A stretch of DNA of 64,000 bases from Candidatus Thiosymbion sp. Its GTDB lineage: Bacteria > Pseudomonadota > Gammaproteobacteria > Chromatiales > Chromatiaceae. The notes under the pieces were generated by a model that ran no database searches, had not been told where the DNA came from, and saw only the letters and a program-made list of their open reading frames with translations. Every line of letters starts with the position of its first letter. Position 1 is the first letter of the stretch. Below, in pieces: positions 45,989-56,905 of this stretch. The translations under genes and the position numbers were made by a program. Where the stretch lies: NCBI GenBank assembly GCA_018435665.1, contig JAHDND010000014.1, forward strand, positions 1 to 64,000, written 5' to 3'.

Positions 45989-47476
45989 TCAGCATTCGTT
46001 AGCGCCGCGCTTGTAGACATCCTCGAAGCGGACGATATCGTCTTCGCCGAGGTAGGGCCCGGACTGGACCTCGATGATCTCCAGGGGGATGACTCCCGGG
46101 TTCTCCAGGCGATGCTTGGCCCCGACCGGGATGTAGGTGGACTGGTTCTCGCTAAGCAGGAAGACGCGGTCCTCGTTGGTGACCCGGGCGGTGCCGGAAA
46201 CGACGATCCAATGCTCGGCGCGGTGATGGTGCATCTGCAGGGACAGGGTCTCGCCCGGCTTGACGGTCAGGCGCTTGACCTGATAACGCTCGCCGGCGTC
46301 GATGGACTCGAAATCCCCCCAAGGGCGGTGGGAGCGCTGATGATGGCGCAATTCCCGGCGCTGTTCGCGTTGCAGGTGCTGGGTGACGGCCTTGACGTCC
46401 TGGGCGTGGTCCTTGCTGACCACCAGCACGGCGTCCGGGGTCTCCACCACCACCAAGTTGTCGACGCCGATGGCGGCCACCATGCGATGGCGGGCCACCA
46501 GCAGGTTGTTGGTGGCGTTGTGGACGAAGGCGTCCCCATCCAGGACATTACCCTGTTCGTCCTGATCGCGCACCTCCCACAGGGCCGACCAGGCGCCGAC
46601 GTCGGACCAGCCCACCTGCAATGGCAGGACCAGGGCGGGGGCCCCATGGGCGGCCTTTTCCTCCGACAAATGCTCCATGACGGCGTAGTCGATGGAATCG
46701 CTGGGACAGGCGTGGAAGGCGTCCCGGTCCAGGCGCCGGAAGCCCCCGTCGTTCTGGCTCTGTTCCACGGCATGCCCCACGGCCGCGGCGATGTCGGGCT
46801 GGAACTTGTTGATCAGCCGTAGCCACACCGAGGCGCGCATCATGAACAGGCCGCTGTTCCAGAAGTAGTCCCCGGTCTCCAGATAAGCCAGGGCGCGCTC
46901 CGCGTCCGGCTTCTCGACGAAGGCGCGCAGGACGTAGGCGGGACCCACCAGGTCCGTGGCGGGGACGGCATCGCCCTGGCGGATGTAGCCATAACCCGTC
47001 TCCGGTTTGGTCGGGACGATGCCAAAGGTGACCACGTGGCCCTGGGCGGCCAGGGTGAAGCCATCCGCCACCGCCTGGCGGAACCCGGCCTCATCGCGCA
47101 TGGTGTGGTCCGCCGGCATGACCAGCAGCACCGGGTCCTGGCCCTCGTCATTGGCCACCAGGGCTGCGGCGGTCAGGGCCGGGGCCGTGTTGCGGCCCTC
47201 CGGCTCCAGCAGGATGCCGGCCGGCTGGCGATGGATGAGGCGGAATTGCTCGGCGACCAGGAAGCGGTGCCCTTCGTTGCAGACCACCAGGGGGTCCAGG
47301 ACGCCGATCCCCAGGCGGGGATGTTCCCGGTCGAGGCCATCGAGGCGCCGCGCCGTCTCCTGGAGCAGGGTATGCTCGCTGGTCAGGGGCAGGAACTGCT
47401 TGGGATAGGCCTCCCGGGACAAGGGCCAGAGGCGGGTTCCGGAGCCGCCGGACAGGATCACGGGTTGCAGACGCAT
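45989..47476 (-). CDS. Mannose-1-phosphate guanylyltransferase / mannose-6-phosphate isomerase
   Basis: The 495-residue bifunctional enzyme (type II PMI, ManC/AlgA/XanB class) supplies GDP-mannose for polysaccharide. Its N-terminal nucleotidyltransferase has LSGGSGTRLWPLSRE and YPKQFLPL. The C-terminal cupin isomerase has RPWGDFESIDAGERYQVKRL and MHHHRAEHWIVVSG. GAGG precedes the ATG. It is near the broken CpsB-type phosphatase, which in other genomes also belongs to capsule loci, but no other capsule gene is seen here. Confidence 0.95.
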   Translation of the reverse strand: MRLQPVILSGGSGTRLWPLSREAYPKQFLPLTSEHTLLQETARRLDGLDREHPRLGIGVLDPLVVCNEGHRFLVAEQFRLIHRQPAGILLEPEGRNTAPALTAAALVANDEGQDPVLLVMPADHTMRDEAGFRQAVADGFTLAAQGHVVTFGIVPTKPETGYGYIRQGDAVPATDLVGPAYVLRAFVEKPDAERALAYLETGDYFWNSGLFMMRASVWLRLINKFQPDIAAAVGHAVEQSQNDGGFRRLDRDAFHACPSDSIDYAVMEHLSEEKAAHGAPALVLPLQVGWSDVGAWSALWEVRDQDEQGNVLDGDAFVHNATNNLLVARHRMVAAIGVDNLVVVETPDAVLVVSKDHAQDVKAVTQHLQREQRRELRHHQRSHRPWGDFESIDAGERYQVKRLTVKPGETLSLQMHHHRAEHWIVVSGTARVTNEDRVFLLSENQSTYIPVGAKHRLENPGVIPLEIIEVQSGPYLGEDDIVRFEDVYKRGANEC

Positions 47477-47734
47477 GGGCAGGCCTCGGCAGGATGAAGT
47501 GACAAGGCGCGGATTATACGCGGCCCGGGGACCCTGGGGTCCTGGAGGATGAAGTTGAAGAGGCTGTCATCCGTAGTTCTCCAGGACCATCCAACTGACG
47601 GAGATCCCTTAGCCATTCTCGACCAGAAACCCTTTCCTCGGCTATCCGCCTGAGACGCTAAACTTCTTCGCCGCCGCGCCGGGACGCGGGTTGCACTATC
47701 ATGCGTCCTTCCCCCTGATGGAGAATCTTGAACC

Positions 47735-48868
47735 ATGGGCTTGCACACCCCCCTCTACGACGACCACCTGAGCCTCAACGCCCGGATGGTGCCTTTCGGC
47801 GGCTGGGACATGCCACTGCATTATGGCTCGCAGCTCGACGAGCACCTGGCGGTGCGTGCCCGGGCCGGGATGTTCGACGTCAGTCACATGCGCGCGGTGG
47901 ATGTGGTCGGAGACGGGGCGCGGGACTTTTTGCGTCGCCTGCTGGCCAACGACGTGGCGCGGCTGCGCGAACCGGGCAAGGCCCTTTATAGCTGCATGCT
48001 CAACCCCGCCGGTGGGGTGTTGGACGACCTGATCGTCTACTATCTGGGCACGGATGGCCAGGGTGCGGACGGCTACCGGGTCGTGGTCAATGCGGCGACC
48101 GCTGACAGCGATCTGGCCTGGATGCTATCTCAGGCCGACACGACCCTCCAGCTGCGGCCGCGCACCGACCTGGCCATGATCGCCGTCCAGGGTCCCGCGG
48201 CGCGGGAGCTGGCTGCCCGCCATCTGCCGTCGGGTCTGGCAGCGCCGGCCCTGGCCCTGAAGCCCTTCTTCGCCGCCAGCGGCGCTGCCATCGGGGCGGG
48301 TGACTGGTTCGTCGCCCGCACCGGCTACACCGGGGAGGATGGCTTCGAGATCCTGGTGCCGGCGGACCAGGCCCCGACCCTGTGGCGGGCCCTGGCGGCG
48401 GACGGGGTGGTACCTTGCGGTCTGGGGGCACGGGATACCCTGCGCCTGGAGGCGGGGATGAACCTCTACGGCCAGGATATGGACACCACGGTGACGCCCC
48501 TGGATTCCGGTCTGGCCTGGACGGTCGCCTGGGAACCGACGGAGCGCGTCTTCATCGGCCGTGACGCCCTGATCGCCCAGCGCACCACGGGCACCTTCAG
48601 CCCCTTCGTCGGCCTGCTCCTCACCGGGCGCGGCGTCCTGCGCGGTCACCAGCCGGTGCTGGTCCAGGGCCAGGAGGCGGGGATGATCACCTCGGGCGGC
48701 TACGGGCCGACCCTGGGACGTTCCATCGCCCTGGCGCGCCTGCACCCGGGCACCCGGCTGGAACCCGGGGAGGCCTGCGCGGTGGAGATTCGCGGCAAGC
48801 CCGTGGCCGCCCGGCGGGTCGCGCCCCCCTTCGTGCGCCAAGGGGCGGCGCGCATCGACTTGGATTAA
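47735..48868 (+). CDS. gcvT: Glycine cleavage T-protein (aminomethyltransferase)
   Basis: The 377-residue protein transfers the aminomethyl carbon from H-protein to tetrahydrofolate. It shows MPLHYGSQLDEH and DVSHM near the N-terminus, YTGEDGFEI in the folate site, and LRLEAGMNLYGQDMD. The ATG has GGAG upstream. I looked for a glycine riboswitch in the 258 bases before it and did not find one. First of the gcv cluster. Confidence 0.96.
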   Translation: MGLHTPLYDDHLSLNARMVPFGGWDMPLHYGSQLDEHLAVRARAGMFDVSHMRAVDVVGDGARDFLRRLLANDVARLREPGKALYSCMLNPAGGVLDDLIVYYLGTDGQGADGYRVVVNAATADSDLAWMLSQADTTLQLRPRTDLAMIAVQGPAARELAARHLPSGLAAPALALKPFFAASGAAIGAGDWFVARTGYTGEDGFEILVPADQAPTLWRALAADGVVPCGLGARDTLRLEAGMNLYGQDMDTTVTPLDSGLAWTVAWEPTERVFIGRDALIAQRTTGTFSPFVGLLLTGRGVLRGHQPVLVQGQEAGMITSGGYGPTLGRSIALARLHPGTRLEPGEACAVEIRGKPVAARRVAPPFVRQGAARIDLD

Positions 48869-48939
48869 AATCAGCGCCCGCGCCGCTGGAACCAGCCCCA
48901 GCCATCCGCAACCTTTTTTCGAGAACGAGGAGCCGAGAT

Positions 48940-49329
48940 ATGAGCCAAGTGCCCAGCGACCTGAGATACACCAAGGACCACGAATGGGCCCGCGACAACG
49001 GCGACGGCACCATTTCCGTTGGCATCACCGATCACGCCCAGGAAGCCCTGGGGGATCTGGTGTTCGTCGAGGTCCCGGAGCCGGGACAACTGGTCGCCGC
49101 CGGGGAGGCCTGCGCCGTGGTGGAATCCGTCAAGGCCGCCTCAGATATCTACAGCCCCCTGGCCGGTACCGTCGCCACGGTCAACGCCACCCTGGCGGAC
49201 GCCCCGGAGCGGATCAACGAGGACCCCTATGACCAGGGCTGGATCTTCAGCCTCACCCCGGCCGATCCCGCCGCCTTCGCCAGCCTGCTGGACGCCGACG
49301 CCTACGCCCGCTTCCTGGAAGACGAATAG
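48940..49329 (+). CDS. gcvH: Glycine cleavage H-protein
   Basis: This 129-residue lipoyl carrier has Lys65 in VESVKAASD as the lipoylation site. The start [16 protein letters not shown] is typical. GAGGAG precedes the ATG. It shuttles the aminomethyl group between P-, T- and L-proteins. Confidence 0.97.
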   Translation: MSQVPSDLRYTKDHEWARDNGDGTISVGITDHAQEALGDLVFVEVPEPGQLVAAGEACAVVESVKAASDIYSPLAGTVATVNATLADAPERINEDPYDQGWIFSLTPADPAAFASLLDADAYARFLEDE

Positions 49330-49352
49330 TCGAGACCGCCTGCGCCACTGCC

Positions 49353-50750
49353 ATGCCTTTCATCCCTCACACCTCCGATCAGGTGGTGGCCATGCTGGCC
49401 GCCATCGGGGTCGCGGACATCGATGACCTCTTCGACGAAATCCCGCCCGAGCTCCAGACGGGGGAGCTGACGGCGATCCCTCCGGCCCTGCCGGAGATGG
49501 ACGTCGCCCGGCTGATGGCCAGCCGGGCGCGGCAGGATGGCCAGCCCTTGTGCTTCATCGGCGCCGGTGCCTATGACCATCACATCCCGGCGGTAGTCTG
49601 GCAGTTGCTGTCCCGCGGCGAGCTCTACAGTGCCTATACCCCCTATCAGGCCGAGGCCAGCCAGGGCACCCTGCAGATCCTCTACGAGTTCCAGTCCATG
49701 ATGACGGCCCTGACCGCCCTGGACGTCTCCAACGCCTCCCTCTATGACGGTGCCTCGGCCCTGGCGGAGGCCATCCTCATGGCGGTGCGATCCAGTCGTC
49801 ATGGCAAGGTGCGACGGGTGCTGGTGCCACGAAATCTGCACCCCCGCTACCGGGCGGTGGTGCGGACGATCGTCGCCCAGCAGGACATCGACCTGGTGGA
49901 GGTGCCCTTCGATCCCGCGGGCGGTCACCTGACCCAGGCGGCCCTGGAGCCCCTGGCCACCGAGCCCTTCGCCGCCCTGGTGATCCCCCAGCCCAATTTC
50001 TTCGGCGTCCTGGAGGAGGTCGACGCTCTGACCGACTGGGCCCAGGCCCAGGGGGCCCTGGTCATTGGCGTCGTCAATCCCCTGGCCCTGGCCCTGCTGT
50101 CACCCCCCGGTGACTGGGGGAGTCGGGGCGCGGACATCGCCTGTGGCGAGGCCCAGCCCTTCGGCATGCCCCTGGCCTCCGGCGGGCCCTATGCCGGTTT
50201 CCTCTGCTGCAAGCAGGCCCTGATGCGCCAGTTGCCGGGGCGCATCGCCGGCCGAACCCAGGACCTGGACGGCAAGATCGGCTATACCCTGACCCTTCAG
50301 GCCCGGGAGCAGCATATCCGCCGGTCCCGCGCCACCTCCAACATCTGCACCAATCAGGGCCTGCTGGTCAACGCCGCCACCATCCACCTGGCCCTGATGG
50401 GGGCGGAGGGGCTGGCACGGGTCGCCGCGGCCTGTCACGCCCATACCCGGCTCCTGGTGGAACGGTTGCGGGAGACGCCGGGGGTGGTGCCCTGCTTCGA
50501 TCGCCCGGTCTTTCACGAGCAGGCCCTGCGCCTGCCCGCCCCCGCGGGGGATGTGCTGCGCTCCCTCGCCGCGCACAACATCCTGGGGGGTTACGACCTG
50601 AGCGCCGATTATCCTGAGCTGGAACCGGCGATCCTGGTCTGCGCCACCGAGTTGCGCACGGCGGAGGACATCGAGGCCTATGCCACCAAGCTGGCGCGGG
50701 TCATCGCCACCCGCAGCCAGGCGCGCTGCCCGGTGGAGCCGAAGCTGTAA
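49353..50750 (+). CDS. gcvPA: Glycine dehydrogenase (decarboxylating) subunit 1
   Basis: This 465-residue subunit is the N-terminal half of the two-subunit P-protein. [32 protein letters not shown] and [14 protein letters not shown] are conserved blocks (short forms quoted). It pairs with gcvPB to decarboxylate glycine. It follows gcvH by 23 bases. Confidence 0.96.
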   Translation: MPFIPHTSDQVVAMLAAIGVADIDDLFDEIPPELQTGELTAIPPALPEMDVARLMASRARQDGQPLCFIGAGAYDHHIPAVVWQLLSRGELYSAYTPYQAEASQGTLQILYEFQSMMTALTALDVSNASLYDGASALAEAILMAVRSSRHGKVRRVLVPRNLHPRYRAVVRTIVAQQDIDLVEVPFDPAGGHLTQAALEPLATEPFAALVIPQPNFFGVLEEVDALTDWAQAQGALVIGVVNPLALALLSPPGDWGSRGADIACGEAQPFGMPLASGGPYAGFLCCKQALMRQLPGRIAGRTQDLDGKIGYTLTLQAREQHIRRSRATSNICTNQGLLVNAATIHLALMGAEGLARVAAACHAHTRLLVERLRETPGVVPCFDRPVFHEQALRLPAPAGDVLRSLAAHNILGGYDLSADYPELEPAILVCATELRTAEDIEAYATKLARVIATRSQARCPVEPKL

Positions 50751-50842
50751 CTGAGAACAGGTTTCCGCGCACCTCACCTGCCCCTTCCATCCCACCAACC
50801 TGATTTCCTTCATCCCACCATCCTGATTCAAGGAGACTCTTC

Positions 50843-51343
50843 ATGGCCCAGACCGCCCTGCAAGGCAATCCCGTGCAACTCTCCGGTGACCTGCCCGCCG
50901 TTGGCAGCACCGCCCCGGACTTCTCCCTCACCGCCGGTGACCTGAGCGATGTCAACCTGGCCACCTATGCTGGCAAGAAGAAGTTGCTCAACATCGTCCC
51001 CAGCCTGGATACCGGGGTCTGCGCCGCCTCCACCAAGAAGTTCAACGAGACCATGGCCGGGCGCGACGACGCCGTCGCCCTGGTCATCTCCGCCGACCTC
51101 CCCTTCGCCTCCGGCCGCTTCTGCAGCGCCGAGGGCATCACCAATGTCATCAACCTGTCCATGATGCGCTCCCGTAACTTCGCCAAGGATTACGGTGTCC
51201 TGATCGTCGATGGCCCCCTGGCCGGCATTACCGCCCGCGCCGTGGTCGTCCTCGACGCCGACAACCGGGTGGTCCATACCCAACTGGTGCCCGAGATCAC
51301 CCAGGAACCGGATTACGCCGCCGCCATGGCCGCCCTGGGCTGA
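50843..51343 (+). CDS. tpx: Thiol peroxidase Tpx
   Basis: The 166-residue atypical 2-Cys peroxiredoxin has peroxidatic Cys60 in PSLDTGVC and resolving Cys94 in SGRFCSAEG, and reduces H2O2 and lipid peroxides. AAGGAG lies upstream. It interrupts the gcvPA-gcvPB pair and is followed by a 15-bp hairpin, so it may be separately expressed. Confidence 0.96.
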   Translation: MAQTALQGNPVQLSGDLPAVGSTAPDFSLTAGDLSDVNLATYAGKKKLLNIVPSLDTGVCAASTKKFNETMAGRDDAVALVISADLPFASGRFCSAEGITNVINLSMMRSRNFAKDYGVLIVDGPLAGITARAVVVLDADNRVVHTQLVPEITQEPDYAAAMAALG

Positions 51344-51383
51344 GCGCCTTGGGCCAACCCAAAGCCGAAGCCAGCCACGAGGC

Positions 51384-51417
51384 CTCCTCCCTCCCCCCTG
51401 ACGGGGGGAGGGAGGAG
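51384..51417. terminator. Perfect 15-bp hairpin after tpx
   Basis: CTCCTCCCTCCCCCC (51384-51398) is exactly complementary to GGGGGGAGGGAGGAG (51403-51417) around a TGAC loop. There is no U-run, so it may stabilise or punctuate the tpx message rather than terminate it strictly. It is related in style to repeat R3. Confidence 0.55.
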
Positions 51418-51583
51418 AAGGGATTTAAGCCCCGGCTGGTGTCCTGAAGCCAATCACAGCAGGTCTTTACGGCCACCGGCACCTGATGTTGCCTTTATTT
51501 CAGGCTGACTGGCACCCAGAACCCGCTGTGGATGACTTTTCCGCCCGGCCCCCTGTTCAATCCAACCCGGTAGCAAGCCGCAG

Positions 51584-53140
51584 ATGCTGATCTTCGAAGA
51601 ATCCCGTCCCGGCCGCCGCGCAAGCGCCCAGGCCCCCCTGACCCGTCCCGAGGTGTCGGACCTGCCCGCGCACCTGTGCCGTCGTCAGGCCCCCGCCCTG
51701 CCGGAGGTGGGCGAACTGCAGGCGCTACGGCACTATACCCGGCTGTCGCAGAAGAATTTTTCCATCGACACCCATTTCTATCCCCTGGGTTCCTGTACCA
51801 TGAAGTACAACCCCCGGGCCTGTCATAGCCTGGCCTCCCTGCCCGGCTTTCTGGGGCGTCATCCCCTGTCCCCGCCGAGTCACAGCCAGGGCCTCCTGGC
51901 CTGCCTCCACGAGTTGCAGGAGATCCTCGCCGCGGTCACGGGTATGCACGCCGTCTCCCTGGCCCCGGCCGCCGGCGCCCAGGGCGAGTTCGCCGGGGTG
52001 GCCATGATCCGCGCCTACCACCTGGCCCGCGGCGACCTGGCGCGCCGGGAGATCCTGGTCCCCGATGCCGCCCACGGCACCAATCCGGCGACCGCCGCCA
52101 TGTGCGGCTTCCAGGTGCGCGAGATTCCCACCGGGCCGGATGGCGACCTGGACCTGGCGGCCCTCTCCGCCGCCCTGGGTCCCCAGACCGCCGGCATCAT
52201 GCTCACCAATCCCAGCACCATCGGCGTCTTCGACCGGGGCATCCAGGCGGTGGCGGAGGCGGTCCATCAGGTCGGCGGGCTACTTTATTACGACGGCGCC
52301 AACCTCAATGCCATCCTCGGCAAGGTCCGCCCGGGGGACATGGGCTTCGATGTCATCCACATGAACCTGCACAAGACCTTCGCCACCCCCCACGGCGGCG
52401 GTGGTCCCGGGGCTGGTCCGGTTGGCGTCGCTGAACGGCTGGAACCCTTCCTGCCCCTGCCCCGGGTGGCCCGGGAGGGCACGGACTACCGCTGGCTGGA
52501 GGAGGCGGACCGGCCCCAGAGCATCGGCCGCCTCACCGCCTTTGGCGGCAACATGGGCATCCTGTTGCGGGCCTACATCTATGCCCGCCTGGTCGGCCGG
52601 GAGGGCATGAAACGGATCGCCGAGTACGCCACCCTCAACGCCAATTACCTGTTCCAGCGCCTGGTGGAGGCCGGGTTCGAGCCCGCCTATGGAAAGCGCC
52701 GCGCCAGCCACGAGTTCATCCTCACCCTGCGCCGGGAGGCCAAGGAGCTGGGCGTCAACGCCATGGATGTCGCCAAGCGGCTGCTGGACTATGGCTTTCA
52801 CGCCCCCACCACCTATTTCCCCCTGCTGGTCCCGGAGTGCCTGCTCATCGAGCCGACGGAGACCGAGACCCCGGAGGAACTGGATCGTTTCATCGCCGCC
52901 CTGGCCGCGATCCGGGCCGAGGCGCAAGCCGATCCGGAACTGGTCAAGGGCGCCCCTCATACCTTGCCGGTCCGGCGGCTGGACGATGTCCGCGCCGCCC
53001 GGGAGCCGGACCTGGCCTGGCGACCGTCAAAAGGCTCGGGCGCGGGTTTAGGCCCGGACTCGGGCTCAGGTACTGGCTCAGGCGCAAGTTCGGGCTCAGG
53101 TTTAGGTACAGACTCGGGCGTGGGGAAGGCCGATGCCTGA
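51584..53140 (+). CDS. gcvPB: Glycine dehydrogenase (decarboxylating) subunit 2
   Basis: The 518-residue subunit has the PLP-binding Lys264 in [35 protein letters not shown] is another conserved block. The last about 35 residues form a Gly/Ser/Ala-rich low-complexity tail ([17 protein letters not shown]) not typical of the family. With gcvPA it forms the glycine decarboxylase. It is separated from gcvPA by tpx. Confidence 0.95.
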   Translation: MLIFEESRPGRRASAQAPLTRPEVSDLPAHLCRRQAPALPEVGELQALRHYTRLSQKNFSIDTHFYPLGSCTMKYNPRACHSLASLPGFLGRHPLSPPSHSQGLLACLHELQEILAAVTGMHAVSLAPAAGAQGEFAGVAMIRAYHLARGDLARREILVPDAAHGTNPATAAMCGFQVREIPTGPDGDLDLAALSAALGPQTAGIMLTNPSTIGVFDRGIQAVAEAVHQVGGLLYYDGANLNAILGKVRPGDMGFDVIHMNLHKTFATPHGGGGPGAGPVGVAERLEPFLPLPRVAREGTDYRWLEEADRPQSIGRLTAFGGNMGILLRAYIYARLVGREGMKRIAEYATLNANYLFQRLVEAGFEPAYGKRRASHEFILTLRREAKELGVNAMDVAKRLLDYGFHAPTTYFPLLVPECLLIEPTETETPEELDRFIAALAAIRAEAQADPELVKGAPHTLPVRRLDDVRAAREPDLAWRPSKGSGAGLGPDSGSGTGSGASSGSGLGTDSGVGKADA

Positions 53141-53202
53141 GGCGCGGCGGCTTCGGCCCGGGCCAACGCCGGGTCCTGGGGTCCAGGGCGGGAGCCGCTC
53201 CC

Positions 53203-53574
53203 GTGGCTAACCAGAATGCCAAGGGTTGGCGGCGCCTGGTCAATGCCTGGCACTTTTCCCAGGCGGGTTTCCGCGCCGCCTACCGGCACGAGGAGGCCTT
53301 CCGCCAGGAGGTCTGGGCCCTGCTGGTGTTGCTGCCCCTGGGCCTCTGGCTGGGAGAATCGCCGGTGGAGCGGGCCCTGCTGGTGGGGAGCCTGCTGCAG
53401 GTGCCGATCGTCGAGTTGCTCAATTCCGCCATCGAGACCAACGTCGACCGGGTCGGTCTCGAGCGTCATGAACTCTCCGGGCGCGCCAAGGACATCGCCT
53501 CGGCGGCGGTGTTCCTGGTCATCGTCTTCGCGACCAGCATCTGGGGGCTGGTGCTATTGCCCAAGTGGTTATGA
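53203..53574 (+). CDS. dgkA: Diacylglycerol kinase
   Basis: The 123-residue trimeric membrane kinase recycles diacylglycerol. The active-site block VELLNSAIETNVDR is intact, with ELSGRAKDIASAAVF after it. The GTG at 53203 has GGGAG eight bases upstream and gives the family's length. An intrinsic terminator follows. Confidence 0.93.
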   Translation: MANQNAKGWRRLVNAWHFSQAGFRAAYRHEEAFRQEVWALLVLLPLGLWLGESPVERALLVGSLLQVPIVELLNSAIETNVDRVGLERHELSGRAKDIASAAVFLVIVFATSIWGLVLLPKWL

Positions 53575-53614
53575 GGCCTTGCCACCGCCGCGCGTAATAC
53601 TCAAGCTCCAAAAC

Positions 53615-53642
53615 GAAAAGCCCCGCACGCGGGGCTTTTTTA
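53615..53642 (+). terminator. Intrinsic terminator between dgkA and groEL
   Basis: AAGCCCCGC/GCGGGGCTT hairpin (53618-53637) is followed by TTTTTT for the plus strand. The A-rich left flank also gives a weaker U-run for groEL on the minus strand, so it may work both ways. Confidence 0.88.
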
Positions 53643-53687
53643 TGCCTTGGCGTTACTGAAGCCCCGCAGGGCTTCAGAACCAGCAGC

Positions 53688-55343
<1,656 letters not shown>

Positions 55344-55392
55344 TCAAATGATTCAATGCTATTCCGGAATGGGGGGGAAAGGAGGGGACTCC

Positions 55393-55680
55393 TTATTCGA
55401 TAACGCCCATGATGTCGTCCTCGCGCATGACGAGGAAATCATCGCCATCGAGCTTGACCTCGGTGCCGGAATACTTGCCAAACAGGACGCGGTCACCGAC
55501 CTTGACCTCCAGGGCCCGGACCTGGCCGTTGTCCAGGGGCTTGCCCTGGCCAACGGCGATGATCTTGCCCTGGATCGGCTTCTCGGTGGCGGAATCCGGG
55601 ATCACGATACCGCCGGCGGAGGTGCGCTCCTCTTCCATACGGCGAACTACGACGCGATCGTGCAAGGGACGAATGTTCAT
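55393..55680 (-). CDS. groS: 10-kDa co-chaperonin GroES
   Basis: The 95-residue lid protein begins [14 protein letters not shown]. The mobile loop is [16 protein letters not shown] and the end is [20 protein letters not shown] precedes the ATG at 55680. Confidence 0.98.
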   Translation of the reverse strand: MNIRPLHDRVVVRRMEEERTSAGGIVIPDSATEKPIQGKIIAVGQGKPLDNGQVRALEVKVGDRVLFGKYSGTEVKLDGDDFLVMREDDIMGVIE

Positions 55681-55790
55681 TGAGAACCTTCTCCTGAGTG
55701 GAACTAGTGGGATGGGTTGTAAAGAGATTGACCGCCGGGGGATTGGGGACCCCATACAGAGAGACGGTCGAGGGGGGCGGCGCCAGCTTG

Positions 55791-55817
55791 TTAGCACTCA
55801 CCCTTGGCGAGTGCTAA
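55791..55817 (-). promoter_or_regulatory. CIRCE operator (HrcA site)
   Basis: TTAGCACTC - 9 bases - GAGTGCTAA is a perfect match to the CIRCE consensus and lies upstream of groES. HrcA repression of groESL is therefore expected. Confidence 0.95.
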
Positions 55818-55844
55818 TGATAGGGGCTCACTCGGACCTGTCAA
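55817..55844 (-). promoter_or_regulatory. groESL promoter
   Basis: On the minus strand TTGACA (55839-55844) and TATCAT (55817-55822) are spaced by 16 bases, a good sigma-70 match whose -10 touches the CIRCE repeat. The same bases also read CTTGACA and CCCCTAT, near the sigma-32 consensus, so dual heat control is possible. Confidence 0.75.
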
Positions 55845-55897
55845 GGGTGAAAGGGCTAAAGTCCTTAAGGGCGAAAGGTGGGTGTGAGGGCCGAACC

Positions 55898-56341
55898 TCA
55901 GTCTGGCTCACGCCGATAATCACCCTCGATCACCCGGGGGCCGGCCGCGGATGCCTGTCCGGACCCCGGCGGCAGAACCGCGACATAGCGCCGGATGAGC
56001 TGCTGGCGCAGCGGCGGAATCAGTAGCAGAAAGCCGATTAAGTCGGTGACAAATCCCGGCAACAGCAGGAAGAGACCGGCAATCAACAGCAAGGCGCCAT
56101 CCAGGACCGCCAGGGCCGGCGGTTCCCCCTGATCCTTGACCTGGCGCACCCGTGCCAGGACAGCGAAACCTTGATGACGGACCAGGTACCCGCCCAGCGC
56201 CGCGGTAAAGAGACTGATACCAATGGTGGGCAGGACACCGATCTCGCTACCCACCTGAATGAGAAAGTAAAGTTCGACGAGCGGAACGCCGACCAGCACC
56301 AGGAGAAACAGGATCAAGCGCGTGACCTCTATAATGATCAA
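55898..56341 (-). CDS. fxsA: FxsA-family membrane protein
   Basis: The 147-residue protein has three to four spans with LVGVPLVELYFLIQVG and GLFLLLPGFVTDLIGFLLL (quoted short), typical of FxsA. E. coli FxsA over-production suppresses phage T7 F-exclusion. A location next to groES is common. Confidence 0.93.
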   Translation of the reverse strand: MIIIEVTRLILFLLVLVGVPLVELYFLIQVGSEIGVLPTIGISLFTAALGGYLVRHQGFAVLARVRQVKDQGEPPALAVLDGALLLIAGLFLLLPGFVTDLIGFLLLIPPLRQQLIRRYVAVLPPGSGQASAAGPRVIEGDYRREPD

Positions 56342-56358
56342 AATTCACTGGATAAGCC

Positions 56359-56423
56359 GGTATAGTCATCGCACCTGAATTTTCGGTTTTCCCGGATCGG
56401 GGCCGAAGTCCGAAAGGCGATGT
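56359..56423. repeat. R2 repeat, solo copy 2
   Basis: GGTATAGTCATCGCACCT starts a 65-bp copy with arms ATCGC/GCGAT and TTCGG/CCGAA. It lies in the fxsA-cutA divergent spacer and probably overlaps promoter sequence there. Confidence 0.8.
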
Positions 56424-56480
56424 ATAAAATTGAGCGTCAGTGGCTCGCCAACCAGGCCTTGCCCTACAGGTTACCAGAGC

Positions 56481-56825
56481 ATGACCGACCACGCCCCTCC
56501 CTCCCCCTTGATACTGGTCTTCTGCAGCGCGCCGGACCTGGAGACGGCCGACCGGCTCGGAACCCGGCTGGTGGAGGAGGACCTGGCCGCCTGCGTCAAC
56601 CTGCTGCCCGGCATCCGGTCCATCTATCGCTGGCAGGGAAAATTGGTGCGTGACGCGGAGGTCCTGCTGCTGATCAAGACCCGGGAGGTCTTGTTTCCCA
56701 CCCTGGCCGCGCGCCTGCGTGAGTTGCATCCCTACGACCTCCCGGAGATCATTGCCTGCCCGATCAGCCAGGGTTTGCCCGATTATCTTGAATGGGTCAA
56801 TGCATGCACCTCTCCCGTCGCCTGA
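56481..56825 (+). CDS. cutA: Divalent-cation tolerance protein CutA
   Basis: The 114-residue trimeric protein has FCSAPDLETADRLG, DLAACVNLLPGIRSIYRWQG and ELHPYDLPEIIACPI blocks (quoted short). It is linked to copper tolerance in E. coli and often paired with dsbD, as here. The ATG at 56481 is favoured over one 17 codons upstream, which overlaps the repeat. Confidence 0.95.
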   Translation: MTDHAPPSPLILVFCSAPDLETADRLGTRLVEEDLAACVNLLPGIRSIYRWQGKLVRDAEVLLLIKTREVLFPTLAARLRELHPYDLPEIIACPISQGLPDYLEWVNACTSPVA

Positions 56826-56905
56826 ATCCAACCATCACGGCGGTTATGAAAAGATACGGTTTTTTCCGCAGCCTCGGACTGGCTTTCTCAGTGTCAGTGA
56901 AAAAC

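Noticed and set aside
47477..47734. Glycine riboswitch before gcvT
   Set aside because: No recognisable aptamer core or tandem structure was found in the 258 bases.
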